Positions 47,756 through 58,984 of a stretch of 64,000 nucleotides of DNA are shown here, in pieces. This DNA is from Coleophoma eucalyptorum (lineage: Eukaryota > Ascomycota > Leotiomycetes > Helotiales > Dermateaceae): NCBI GenBank assembly GCA_026120035.1, contig JALRME010000019.1, positions 822,005 to 886,004 on the forward strand, written 5' to 3'. The position numbers and the translations under genes are program-made. Under the pieces are notes generated by a model. The model searched no databases. It was not told the origin of the DNA and saw nothing but the letters and a program-made list of their open reading frames with translations. The stretch's first letter is position 1, and each line of letters starts with the position of its first letter.

Positions 47756-49162
47756 ATGGATGCCATTTCCAGAGCGATGGCACACTGAAATATTTTGAGA
47801 ACTATTTCTACGAATCCAAGAAGACGAACGACGAGCTTAATCCCCGGCGATTATGTGGGTGTGCAGAGGCAGTTGGAAATTTGAGGACGACAGAAGCTTC
47901 GTATTGATGATTCTCGGGCATATCTCGGCTACACCGCTAATATAGCAATTTCTTTTTCTCATTTTTCCTTTTACGGAATCAAAAGTACATGTGCTATGCT
48001 TCTGCAAGCTGTACTTTTTTCTTTCGTTTTTCTGCGTTACTAGGGTGCATTATGGCTTGCATCATATCTGGGGGAAGTTTTCGAAAAGTGGAGGTTGAAG
48101 TTTTACGAAGTTTATGAGTGCTCTGCATGCAAAAGACCTGGCTGGTGGCGATGGTCTCGGGCTCGAGGGATGCATGGATTGAAAACTGGCGGGCAGGAAG
48201 ACTACAGAACGATTATGTAGTTCTTCAATGGACGATCTGAAACAAACTCTTGCGCCAGGTGCTGTGATGTGAGAAACAATGCTGTACCTTTTATATCCCC
48301 TGTTGACCATGTTCCCAATGGTTATCCTGGAACCGACCCCAGCTTCGTAATTTCGCAGTGTCTACAGGTTGATGAAACTGTTAAAAGGATTATAAACTCA
48401 GGACAATGGAACTTTGGGACTGCATTTCATCAGTCTGCCTTGGCAAAATAATAACCTCATACCGAAGATTGCCTTCTCATTGTCGAAGGCGCTCACAGCT
48501 TCAAAAAGCCATTCAAGGATCATCTTTGCTATCAGGGTTCTGTTTGGCAAGTCCGGTGGATTACAAGAAGTCTCCGGAACAAGAACGCATCTCTGGTTCG
48601 AAAGAGATTTTGCTTTTGTGGAAACCGAAATCACGTAGATGGGGCTGACAACAAAAGCTTTGTTAACAACGAAATAAAGAAAGGATTCTCGGGCGCCGGA
48701 TTTCCTGCATCTGATTTTTATGAGATTCCGTTCTAAAATTTGGGCATTTCCAGTTTCTTTGTATTAAGGTACGTATGACTGGAAGATTCTGGTTGATGTG
48801 ACTGGTTTAGAAAGTGGAGGCTGACCGTTCAGAGCGTTTTCAACAACTACTACAACAAACAAGAAATTGAACAGGTTATTAAGGTTAATGCAGACCAAGT
48901 AGTAATGTCGAATCAATTTATTCGAATATAAGATCGTGACATAGTCATATTCCGATTGCCGTCTTGTACGTGTCTATCTATATTCATTCATTCACTCATT
49001 CGACACAACATATTTCACATGCTAGAGCTTAAACTATTCAATCTCAAGTTATTCAACCATTGGTCTTAGTATGCTAAAAAAAATCGTCCATGAAGTACAC
49101 GGTGAAAAATTAAGTCTTGATATATACACAGCACCACCACGTACCACAACGTGCCTCAGTGT
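47756..49162. other. Convergent intergenic region
   Basis: A 1.4 kb gap between the 3' ends of the CCHC gene (+) and the first methyltransferase-like gene (-). It contains T-rich 3' UTR-like sequence at 47940-48040. The several frames of 60-80 aa have no features. Confidence 0.5.
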
Positions 49163-50244
49163 TTATTTCCATAGTTTGCTTCTGCTATCTTGAACATTGA
49201 TCCAGGAGTACTAGGGAGAAGTTAGCCAAGTGGGAATCGTATTTATTGCATGTTTCTTACCTTAGAAAGTCTAGGCATGCCATCTTCTGACTTCATCGTT
49301 ACAGTCAGTAGGTTTGGCTCCGCCCAAGTTGGCCTCATTCCACGAGCTTCAAAGCTTGCCCACCAATCAAGGAAGCGTCCCCCATCTAAAAGGTTGCCGC
49401 CGCCAAAGAGCAAGTGAATTTCAATGATAATTTGCCCAATAGGAAGTTCCATCTTGGGTTGTCTGGTGGCGAACTCAAACGCAGCAAGAGCTTGAAACTC
49501 GGCGTATTCCACATCGATCTTGAGAATGTCGATATATGCGTGGTTATTCTGTGCCATCAAATCTAGGAGACTGAAAAGGGGAGGGTCTTGTCTTGTATTT
49601 GATATCCCCGCAATTCCAACCTGCTTGTAGTGGACTCTTGTGCGGAGGGTTGGGTGGATATAAGGCGCCAGGTCTGCGATGGACATGTCGTAAGCCCAGA
49701 GCTCAGAGTTCGTCCGTGCCAACACCTGCTGCTCAAAGCTCGTGTCGTTCTGTATGCCTAGGGAATACATGATGATGGGTGTCTTGGCTTGTTCGTATCG
49801 TGACATTCCACACACCCATTTACCACCTTCGCCCATACGTCCAACACGCTCCATCTCGAATGGGCAATTATAAGACGCAGGTACCATATCCCAAATAGTT
49901 AACGGGAATGCAGCATAGGTTTGTTCCGTTTGCGCTGGGAACCTGGAGGCGATTAGCAGATGTTTCATTCGTTTCCCAGCCCTCATGATAACATACAACC
50001 CAAAATCCTTCTGCGGGCCGTACATGATATTTCGAAGGTCGGCTCTGTCCTTTACCGTTTTGGCCCACAAGCGTTCTGAGGTCTGCATGACGGCCTTAAC
50101 AGTTGGGCGACCTAGAGCAGTGTTGATTCCATTTGTCAGTGATGGGGGCACGAAGTTCTTCTCGTGGGCGATACGTCCAAAGATGACCAGAAGAAAGATT
50201 GCCGCCACCGCGAAGATAGAGATCTGAGCTGCATTTGCCCTCAT
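49163..50244 (-). CDS. Membrane-anchored Methyltransf_22-type protein, copy A
   Basis: Three exons (50244-49997, 49942-49261, 49210-49163) give 325 aa. The frame extends upstream, but only from TTG; the ATG at 50244 gives an N-terminus like copy B. Residues about 5-25 (AAQISIFAVAAIFLLVIFG) are one membrane anchor, probably type II. The body has the METTL24/Methyltransf_22-like pattern: IWDMVPASYNCPFEMERVG, MGEGGKWVCG, IIMYSLGIQNDTSFEQQVL, YIDILKIDVEYAEF and PIGQIIIEIHLLF. These are the segments of a Rossmann methyltransferase of the FkbM-like class. The last exon encodes only YSWINVQDSRSKLWK. Intron 1 is 54 nt, a multiple of three and stop-free. Substrate unknown; an actual methyltransferase activity is inferred. 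It is a clear paralog of the gene at 53256-54337. Confidence 0.88.
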
Positions 50245-51755
50245 CTTGAATGGATGTTCCTCGAGCCGTTGCAAACTATCGTAGACTTTGAACCTCGAGT
50301 TGACCGGGCTGACTTTTTCATCTAGCAAAGACGAAGTCCTTTACTATATTATTAAAAAGAAAAAAGCTTGAGTGGTTCAACCAGTGGCGCAAGGACACAT
50401 CAAAACAAGGGGAGCAAAACCTTCATTGGGTCGATGAGATAGTGAACTCTAATCTCTTCTTTAACCCAACCGGCAAAACTGTATCGTATGGATTTTCCTT
50501 AACCAAAAGAGCTCTCGAGGCAACACGAGGGCTAACCTTAAAGCCGAGACTGGAGAACGCAACTAAGTTCTTAGCATTCGTAGACAACCAGTGAAAACAC
50601 TCCTTGATACTATCTCCGTTACAAGGGATGCCTAAGAGATGTTGCAGCCAGGGACATACTTCTGTTTGCGTCCTGTCGGTTCTGCACACGGCTTCACTCA
50701 TCAAGACTTAGTTGAATGCCTGAGAGCTCCCTTGCTCCACTCCCCTGATCGCCTAATTAAGCGAAGCATTGAACAAGGGGCGAATGCCCTGAATATGTTT
50801 GCTGAAGAAATCCAGCACTGCCCGGAGTCACTAGCACTAATACTTCCTTTGCTCTGTTGCAAAATGACAGTCGCGTGACAATAGCCTCAATGAAGGAGTC
50901 TGTGTAGAAATGAAAGAGCATGGAAAAACAAAAGTTTCAGGTTAATGGGGTAAATTTTTGACACCTGCAGAAGATCCCATGACATCCTACTTAGAATGCC
51001 AAGATATCATCAGCAATGGAGCAATGAAAACACTATATAATGTCTATGGATTGCATCAGGAAAGATTCCGCTGGTGTCGACCGTGGAAATGCTCACGTTG
51101 ATGAGCCAATACAACTCCTAAGGCAGTTAGTTACTTTGTATCGCAGGCAACGATCCGTTAGCTGTGACACCAGACGTCACTAGACTTTTACCCCTGCGAG
51201 GAACATCTTCCTTTCACACTACAAATCATGATAAAGCGAATGTTGAACGACCTACCCATTGATGCTTTGTTCGTGGTGTTGCATCGCAGCATCATCAGCA
51301 GCAGCAACATTGTAACTCTAGTTAGTGTTTGGTTGTCAGTCAAGAGTTATGTGCCAAGCAGTGCCTTCGTACAAGCTGACAAATGGACCTGCCCGCTGCT
51401 ATATCCAAGCCGCCTTTTCAATGAGAAGTGGGAGGACTTTCTAGGGAGGTTGTACAGTGATTGGCACACTGTGGCATGATAGGAAGATCACTGCTTAAAG
51501 CAGCATCACACACGTGGCTTCAGGCTTGTACTTCGTAATACCAAGAGAGGCACATAACGAAACATGCCACGGAAGTCCGTAGGGTGATCATGAGTGCTGA
51601 GTCAGACCTGTTATATGTTGGAGCTGCCACCTATCAATTATTAAGTGAAAGGAAATGGTGTTCTATAAAGCCAACACGTTTTCGAACATCAATTCTCAAG
51701 AGCAACTTTGATTTCTTTACCATTACAAAGTTACAATCTATTTCACTCAATTAAA
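50245..51755. promoter_or_regulatory. Divergent intergenic region
   Basis: About 1.5 kb between the starts of methyltransferase-like copy A (-) and the serine hydrolase (+), holding both promoters. The frames at 50423-50704 and 51228-51479 have no recognisable features and are not called. Confidence 0.5.
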
Positions 51756-53116
51756 ATGGCAACCTTCGAAACTAAATTCCAAGAGGCGATCGACTCCCAG
51801 ACGCTCGGTGGTGTAGTACTTCAAGCGAGCGATGCAACAGGTAAGTGCTCCCCCTCATAAAGCTCACACCGCAACTGGCTGAGCAAGGGAAACAAGGGAA
51901 ATTCAAGTATGAGAAGACTTTTGGGAAGCAATCTCTCCAGGAAGGCTCGCCAGAGTCGAACAATGATGTCCAACTCGACTCGGTCTTCACTCTCGCTTCG
52001 TGCAGCAAGCTGGTGACTTCCATCGCCGCGCTGCAATGCGTGGAGCAAGGCCTCATCGGTCTAGACGACGACGTGTCGTCTGTCTTGACCGAGCTGAAGG
52101 ACCTTGAAATCATCGACTTCCCCATGGAGAGCCCTACTCCAAAGTTTACTAAAGCCAAAGCCAAGATCACGCTGAGGTAGTTCTCTATTTTTGTCCCAAC
52201 TGTAAGACAAGTTACTGATTTTTTCAATTTCTTTTCTTTTGACAGGATGCTACTCTCACATTCCTCGGGCTTCTCTTACGATATGATGGCTCCCGACCTC
52301 GCTCACTGGCGACAGAGCCGTGGCGAGATTGGAGGACCAAATGGTAAGCCGCTCATGGACCAGATCTGTCTACCACTTATCTTCGAGCCTGGCACTAGCT
52401 GGGCATATGGGGTTGGGCTTGACTGGACGGGAGTCCTGGTCGCGCGCCTCAGTGGTATGAGCCTTGAGGCTTTTATGCAGAAGAGTATTTTCAGCCCGTT
52501 GGATATCAAGGACATCACATTTCACCTCCATGAGCGACCGGATATGAAAGCACGACATGTAGCTATGAGTGCCCGGGAGGGAACTCCGAATCCAGTATTT
52601 GCCATGGGTGACTATAAGAAGACTGGGAAAGCTGTTTTTAACGATGATCTTGTTTATGATGATCCCACCCCCGATGAAGCTGGTGGTAATGGTCTGTATG
52701 GTACGCCGATTGATTACATGAAGATCCTGCAATCAATTACCAAGAATGATGGCAAGCTTCTCACAACCGCTTCCGTGAATGAGATGTTCAAGCCACAACT
52801 CCCAGCTGGTGGCAAGGCTGCTTTGGAGGGGATGATGAATTTGGATATGATGCAAGGTACTTTCGGCCTGGTACCCAAAGGTACAATGTGTGATTGGGGA
52901 CTGGGAGGCTTGCTAATCCTCAGTGATTTGGTGACTGGAAAAAGTAAGGGAACAATGTCTTGGTCTGGATTACCAAACCTTTTGTGGACTATTGATAGAG
53001 AGGCAGGCTTGTGCTGCTTTTATGCGTCTCAAATGGTGCCATTTGGAGATCCTCAGAGTCATGACTTTCAGCAATTATTCGAGAAGGAGATGTATGACAG
53101 ATTAAGCAAAGATTAA
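51756..53116 (+). CDS. Serine beta-lactamase-like hydrolase/transferase (LovD/EstB type)
   Basis: Three exons (51756-51840, 51897-52176, 52246-53116) give 411 aa with introns of 56 and 69 nt. It has the class C beta-lactamase/transpeptidase fold. The SxxK motif is LASCSK (Ser63, Lys66), the general-base Tyr lies in SWAYGVGLDWTG (Tyr176), and the C-terminal WSGLPNLLWTIDREAGLCCFY segment is typical of fungal EstB/LovD relatives. No signal peptide is seen, so it is probably cytosolic. Relatives are esterases or acyltransferases, for example LovD, which transfers a side chain in lovastatin synthesis. No polyketide synthase is in the window, so the substrate is open. It sits between two methyltransferase-like paralogs and is convergent with copy B, with 139 bp between stops. 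Confidence 0.92.
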
Positions 53117-53255
53117 ATCAAATTCGTATGGGATGTTGTATTAGCTAAAGTATAAATAAAGTTGAAGCGTGGTACAGATACATCATTGCTCCGTTTTCAT
53201 CATTACCAAGATAAACCGTCAACGCCTCAAAAATACCTCGCCGAGATCCGAGATG

Positions 53256-54337
53256 CTAATGGTAGAGAGCGTTTCTCTTGTCATGAACGTTTATCAAGGA
53301 GTACTAGATATAGAACGTCAGTATTTAGCTTGAATCGGTGCTTTGAAAACATACCTCGGCAAGTCTTGGTTGGGAATCTTCTAAGTGAACCGTCACTGCC
53401 AGCAAGTTTGGCTCAGTCCACACTGGTCGTAAACCCCTCGCCTCAAGACTCTCCCACCAATCCAAGAAGGAATTGGAATTGATCGGCTGTCTTTTGAAGA
53501 GATGAATCTCGATCAGCATCTGACCAATAGGAAATTCCATGTTTCCATTTGCCCATGCACTGAGAGATGTGAGCGCATCGAATTCTGCATACTCGATGTC
53601 AATCTTCAGGATGTCAATATAATCGTGGCCATTCTGAGCCATCAGATCCTGAATAGTATAGAACGGTGGGTTGTTTTGAGGCTTTGATTGGCCAGAGATA
53701 CCGGCTTGCATAAAATGAGCGCGCTCTTGGTACTCTGGCTTCAAAGCCTTGCCAAATTGGCTGACGGAAAAGTCGTAGCCAAAGATCTCGCAATTGGTTC
53801 GTTCCAGCATCTCTTGCTCAAAAGAAGATTCATTTTGAATGCCAAAGGAGTACACGATGCACGGCCTCTTCGTCTCATATCTGTGCATGCCGCAAATCCA
53901 CTTTCCTCCATCACCCATTCTTCCGATACGTTCAACCTCATGTGGGCAGGTGTATGAGGCCGGGAGCAAATCCCATATCGAAAAGTACCAGGTGAAATAT
54001 GATGGGCCATCATGGGCTGGGAAGCTAGGAAAGGTATCAACATCGGTTTGAAGGGAAGACCAAGAAATACTCACAACCCGACGTCCTTGTCTTTATAACC
54101 TAACTCTCTCATTTCATGACGTTGTTGTACCGTCTTTCGCCATAGTCTCTCAGACCGTTCCATGAAGGCTTTCACAGTCCGATCAGCTCCAAATGATGCA
54201 GCAAGGTTGTTCTTGATAGTCGTCGTATCAGGAATCATACTCGAATTCATCGCAAATCGATTAACAAGAACTAATAGGAAGATAACCAGTGAGGTGGAGA
54301 GGAAGATTTGGGGAGCTCTGCCGCCGCGGACGAGCAT
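53256..54337 (-). CDS. Membrane-anchored Methyltransf_22-type protein, copy B
   Basis: Three exons (54337-54075, 54024-53355, 53303-53256) give 326 aa. It is a close structural copy of the gene at 49163-50244. Both have one N-terminal membrane anchor (here IFLSTSLVIFLLVLVN), a SERLW(R/A)KTV helix, and an intron in phase 2 after a D(V/F)G codon run. Shared body segments are IWDLLPASYTCPHEVERIG, MGDGGKWICG, YSFGIQNESSFEQEML, YIDILKIDIEYAEF and PIGQMLIEIHLF. Both end with a phase-0 intron and a 48-nt last exon (here YSLINVHDKRNALYH). Intron 1 is 50 nt and would break the frame if kept. Like copy A it is probably a type II membrane protein of the secretory pathway with a FkbM/METTL24-like domain. 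The pair is an old duplication, since identity is moderate while exon structure is unchanged. Confidence 0.88.
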
Positions 54338-57031
54338 TTTGACGATATTGTGCTGTTCAAAGTGAGGCAGATGAATATGAGCGAGGGTGAGGAAGAGCGT
54401 CGAATGCAGGGTTGATTTTTATTACAGTGTTAGGTCACGTACTGAGCGGTGATATCCCGAGGTTGAATCAACACATCTTTTGAGGAAAGAACACGAAAAG
54501 TCATGAACGAAAGACGATGAAATGGGGAAACTCAGGATGGGCTGCCCTTGGGAACCTTCAAACTATAAAAAGACGATGAACCTAATAGTGTGCTGTAAGA
54601 CAGATCCACACCAGGATCCCTCCCCGAGCTTAGAGTTAATCTGTCAACACGGGACGCACCCTCGCATCCCGCGCTTCTCCACATCCAGATTGAATCCGCC
54701 CTTTGGAAACTCAGCAATGAATGACGCCTGAAGGGAGAAGAATTTCAGAAAGCAAGCATGGGACCTAGAATGGATGGCCAGCGGTGCAGAACGGCATCGT
54801 TAGCTGTGGCTATTCCCGTCTTGGCAGCGAGTGATGCTGGATCATCACCACCCCATAGCTGGCCTGGTCTTGGTCGCCCGTACCTCAACAAGCCACCGGG
54901 GAAATGGAGTTGACACCCAAAGCCGTCGCCATTGGGCTTACCGTATGATTCCGCGTCGTATCTTGTGTAGCCAATTTCATGCCGTGTCCGTAGATTCGAA
55001 TCCCTCGTCCATTTACGTGATACCTGGTCTGTCTTGAGAGTTCCCGGCTCCGGCTGCGACGTCTTTCAATTCTGAGCTGAGCTTGGTCGCTAAGGCCGGA
55101 TGGAGTCCAAACTCTTTATCTTCAATTCTGCGCCCCAACTTGGTCTTTCGGACGGGGCTGGAAAGTAAAATACGCGTTCACGAACTCCAATCCAAGTTCC
55201 TTAGTTTGCGGACTCGGAGCGCGTTTGCCCTCGTAAAACAATGCAATGCCCCGACAAAATTCAAAGATAGAGGCGACCCTCAAACTCTCTATACGATAAG
55301 AGGAATTGTCCCATCTCGTACACATTCCAATCCTTTCCCACCTCCATTTTGGGAGGGAGCCCCACAAATAGTCTTGGAAGACGGAATTCGGCCATTTATC
55401 GAATACCCCCCCTCAACCAGAGGTTCCTGCAACTCGACCCATTGGTACTCTTGTCCCTGTTGTCGATCAACCGTCATGCACTGGCAGTTCCTTCTTCTAT
55501 CCCGTGGCTCGTGAGTTGCGGGGGCGCTCCGTAGAAATCGACGACCCAGAGCAGTTGGGGTTCTGTCATGATTCGAGACATCCAAAGACCGACAAACTTA
55601 CTGTCTTCTATTGCTGCTGCAGACTCGCAGCTGCTGTCGCTATTGTCTTTGGTTTGAACAAAGACAAGAGAGGCATTGATGAATCCTATAGTTAAAATAA
55701 AGTTGCATGGCAAGGGTCTCCCCCAAAGCGCAACCCTGCCAGGATCATGACCCCATATCCACATCGCCTCGGAATTTGTGGGAGTGCCTTTGCTCCTATC
55801 CTGAAACAAACCCAACAGGACTTCTAGTCTTGGATCTCAATCCTTGAAAATAAAATGTTGTCTTTTTTCACTACTGTCTAAGTCTGGTGTATTGTCGGGG
55901 CATGCCAGATCTATATTTTGCAATCTCACCACCTTTCAGAAGGTATTCAACAAAGTACCCATCCCGCCCTAATCAATAATTGATCGTTGGATCCTTTGCA
56001 CGGCCTGCGATAGGTAGATGTTTCTTTTACCCTCCCCCTCCCCCTTTTTGATTGAATCTTAAAAGTTCTGGATAGCCGGTAAGATGTGGAGGATCCGGGT
56101 GGCTAAGAATCGTTCCCCACATGCAGACTTCAAACCGTCTGCATATCAAATTAAGTCTGTCCCGGGTACCCTGCCATCTGCAAATATGACAGTTGGCTGT
56201 CGTGCTCCATATCTTTCACAGCTGGATTCTTACGGATTTCAACATTTAGCTTCTCAGTAGTCCAAACCAGTACGTACTTGTTGCCAATCAGCTCGGTGGA
56301 TTTATAGTTGTGAAGCAGCATTTGTGTTTTTCGGCGTAGGGCAGTATGTCCTGTGCCGACGGGATCTTGCCATCACAGTAAGAACGGGAGTAGAAGTATT
56401 GTGGCTTGACAGAAATTCTTCGATTTTTCTCGAGCATACCCCCTCGTCTGAGGATACTCAACGGGATTGGATGGGATTTAGATGTCAGCTCCAACCTATG
56501 TCTTCGAAGAAGGTGTCAGTAGGCTTGGAATAATACATACCTCAGTGATGACAGAAGTTTGCTCGAACGGGGGTTGCCTTATGTCCTGCTTTGACTATGC
56601 AAATCGCAGCAGCAAAATCACTAAGGTTGCAACCAAGGAGAATACTGACCTACCTCTTGAGGAATTGAAGGCGATATATACCCGCTACAGAAACTACCTT
56701 GTGCACATAGGATAATACTCTGGACTTTTTGTTTTTGAGTTTTTGAAACTCACCTGGGACGGAACGTTGTTTTACTCCCGCAAGGCATAGTCGCGTGTAT
56801 AGTTTTAATAGCAATTGCCTTTATGAAAGTTCTCTAGTGCTGAAGTTAAAGCAAGTGGTAAACATCTATCTGGTTCACATTCTCTTGGTACGGCCTTCCG
56901 ATCTAGATGTATAGGGTAAACGCAGTATTGACTCATTTCTCTAGACTTGTGGATGTCGATCTATTCGATCTATTTCATACATCCAAACTCGTAGTTCTTA
57001 TCCCAACGGATATATTCACACATTCTTGAAT
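54338..57031. other. 2.7 kb block with no supportable gene
   Basis: Between the start of methyltransferase-like copy B (-) and the 3' end of the hypothetical gene (-). The left end is the copy B promoter. The frames around 55083-55815 overlap each other on both strands and lack ATG-led protein-like sequence. A 77-aa ATG frame at 56482-56715 has no recognisable features. Confidence 0.45.
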
Positions 57032-57906
57032 CTAATAACTGAATTTTATCAGATCTTCTTCTTCGCCCACATCTCCAATTGTAAGCGCTGCTACATTGCC
57101 CAACAGCATCTCTTCATCTCCAGCTGGTTCAGTTTGTACCATACAATTGGAACCTTCATTGATTAGTTCAGCTTCTTTGGCTTGAGTTGTGTCATTGAGG
57201 ACTTGGGGATCTTCGTCGTCGGTCCAAACTCTTGTATGTGCCTCCGAAGGAAGGAACGAAATGAAACCAGGAATCTCTAAATCCTCAGGAAGCGGGCCAA
57301 ATTGGTCAGGAGTTGAATGGTGTTCAATCTGAAGCATCGTAATTTCTCGCCATTTCTCCGTGAACTCAGGGTTTTGGTTGCCAATGTCGTCTAGGGAGTC
57401 CAACGCGTCGAGTGCCTTCTGGAGATATGCAAGCGCAGCCTTGTCGTCGTAGTGGCCATATGCCAAGTAGTAGTTAAGCATTGCTTGAATCTCGTATGGT
57501 AGTTCGGGCTTTCTCAGAAGTCGCTCAGAGTGCCTGTAGACTTCATACATGATTTTGATATTGAGTCTGAAGCCATTTTCTCCACCATTCTCAACATCAT
57601 CTTGCGTCGCGTCCTCGAATAGTCTTTGAATCTAGTGGTTCATGAGCTAGAGCAGGGTACTAGGCATGCTTTGCCTACTTTACCAACCTCCTTGCAAAAT
57701 TCCTGCGCCTTCGCTTTGATTGCCTCAGGAGTATATGGCTCTGTCATGCTACTAGCTTCAGTCGAAGAGCTGATGGTAGAGGTATATGTATAACCGCTTG
57801 CAACGCTGCCTGAAGAAGCTCGAGCATCTTCAAGGCTGTCGTAACCTTCCATTGCAAAATATGCAGCAGGAAAGAACAGTTCATTGGAGTTAGGATTTCC
57901 TGCCAT
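57032..57906 (-). CDS. Hypothetical protein with helical core and acidic tail
   Basis: I do not recognise this family. Two exons (57906-57688, 57631-57032) give 272 aa; the donor is the weaker GTTGGTAAAG, chosen because it keeps frame and rejoins FCKEIQRLFEDATQ. Residues 1-55 are low in charge and rich in Ser, Thr, Ala and Tyr. Residues about 60-190 are helical, with a TPR-like stretch (MLNYYLAYGHYDDKAALAYLQ). The last 80 residues are acidic (GDVGEEEDLIKF). There is no signal peptide or membrane segment. The coding look is supported by the clean splice and long frame. It is probably a lineage-restricted cytosolic or nuclear protein; no function should be assigned. Confidence 0.7.
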
Positions 57907-58984
57907 TGTGTCGGATGGTGGTGGTGGCTACAGAACACGAAATAGTGTTGTTAATGTAGGAAGTTGTGGAAGTAAAGAAGCAGAAGAAGATATGTTCTCA
58001 GTCGCACAATGAAATCAATATAAAAATAGGCCAACTGGTATACTGAACGATGCTTAGTGGCAGAAATGAGGACTCTCAAATTTATCTTTGTTGTTCCAAA
58101 ATATGCAGCGCAAATACGAACAGAAATAGGGTTACGCAATGAGTTTTAACGATATGAAAGCAATCACCGAAGCTATGAGAGATGCATTACTTGAGATTTT
58201 CACGGAATGGGAGATACGGTCATACAACTGACAGCTTATGTCTACAGCACTCTTTGAAGCAAAGATATGCTACAATTGCCAGTTTCAAGATGTATATAAC
58301 AGTATGAGAAAGATATTGAAGGGTTACAGAACAATAAATACTGACTAGAAGTTTGGACATGATAGGGAATAAACTATAGAAGCGACCATTTCCTGTCAGG
58401 TTTATCATGGCTTTTTGAGCCTTTGTAGCCATCAAAGCCAATGTTTCTCTCCGCATGAACCAACTTCTTTGACAATATTCACATTTATGTTCCAACTTAA
58501 CTTAAAACTGTTTATCTGCTCGTGCTCAATCTTAGCCACATCGTTCTAGTCTCAATAATTGGGTCTCAAGAGCCCTAAAAGTTCATCATGCTACTTCTAT
58601 AGAGAAAATTAAATAGTATTAATAGCATGACTGAGAATTTGGAAAATGGCTTTGATGAATAAGACGCCTAATAATTGCTATATCATAAAGGTCCAACTCT
58701 TTCTAATACTTTGGTAAGCAGGTATCGAGTCAACGAAGATTGGGAATTATTTGATCATCATGGCTTAGCTCATCTTAACCTGTTAAAGCGATATCTATTG
58801 TTGACACCCATTAAACCAAAAAATATGCATTCTCATTCCTCTTAAATTCAAACTCTTTTACTCCATGCAGGGATATATGGTACACAAATACAGAAAGCCA
58901 CCCTTTCAAATAACACCATCCGCGCTCTGATTATCATAATACAAAAAAGACGAAATATTTCCTCACACTACTCTCCAACCACAT
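57907..58984. other. Intergenic: hypothetical gene promoter and transporter 3' end
   Basis: A 1.1 kb AT-rich gap between two minus-strand genes. It should contain the promoter of the hypothetical gene and the terminator of the sugar transporter. The frames at 57951-58139 and 58220-58495 are rejected as chance. Confidence 0.5.

Noticed and set aside
54981..55020. GATTCGAATCCC, resembling the T-loop of a tRNA
   Set aside because: The flanking stems do not pair and no acceptor, D or anticodon arm fits upstream.
55083..55815. Overlapping 98-143 aa frames on both strands
   Set aside because: They start with non-ATG codons or overlap each other, with no motifs; typical chance frames.
56482..56715. 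77-aa ATG-led plus-strand frame
   Set aside because: Protein-like in its last 25 residues but too short, without motifs or splice partners.
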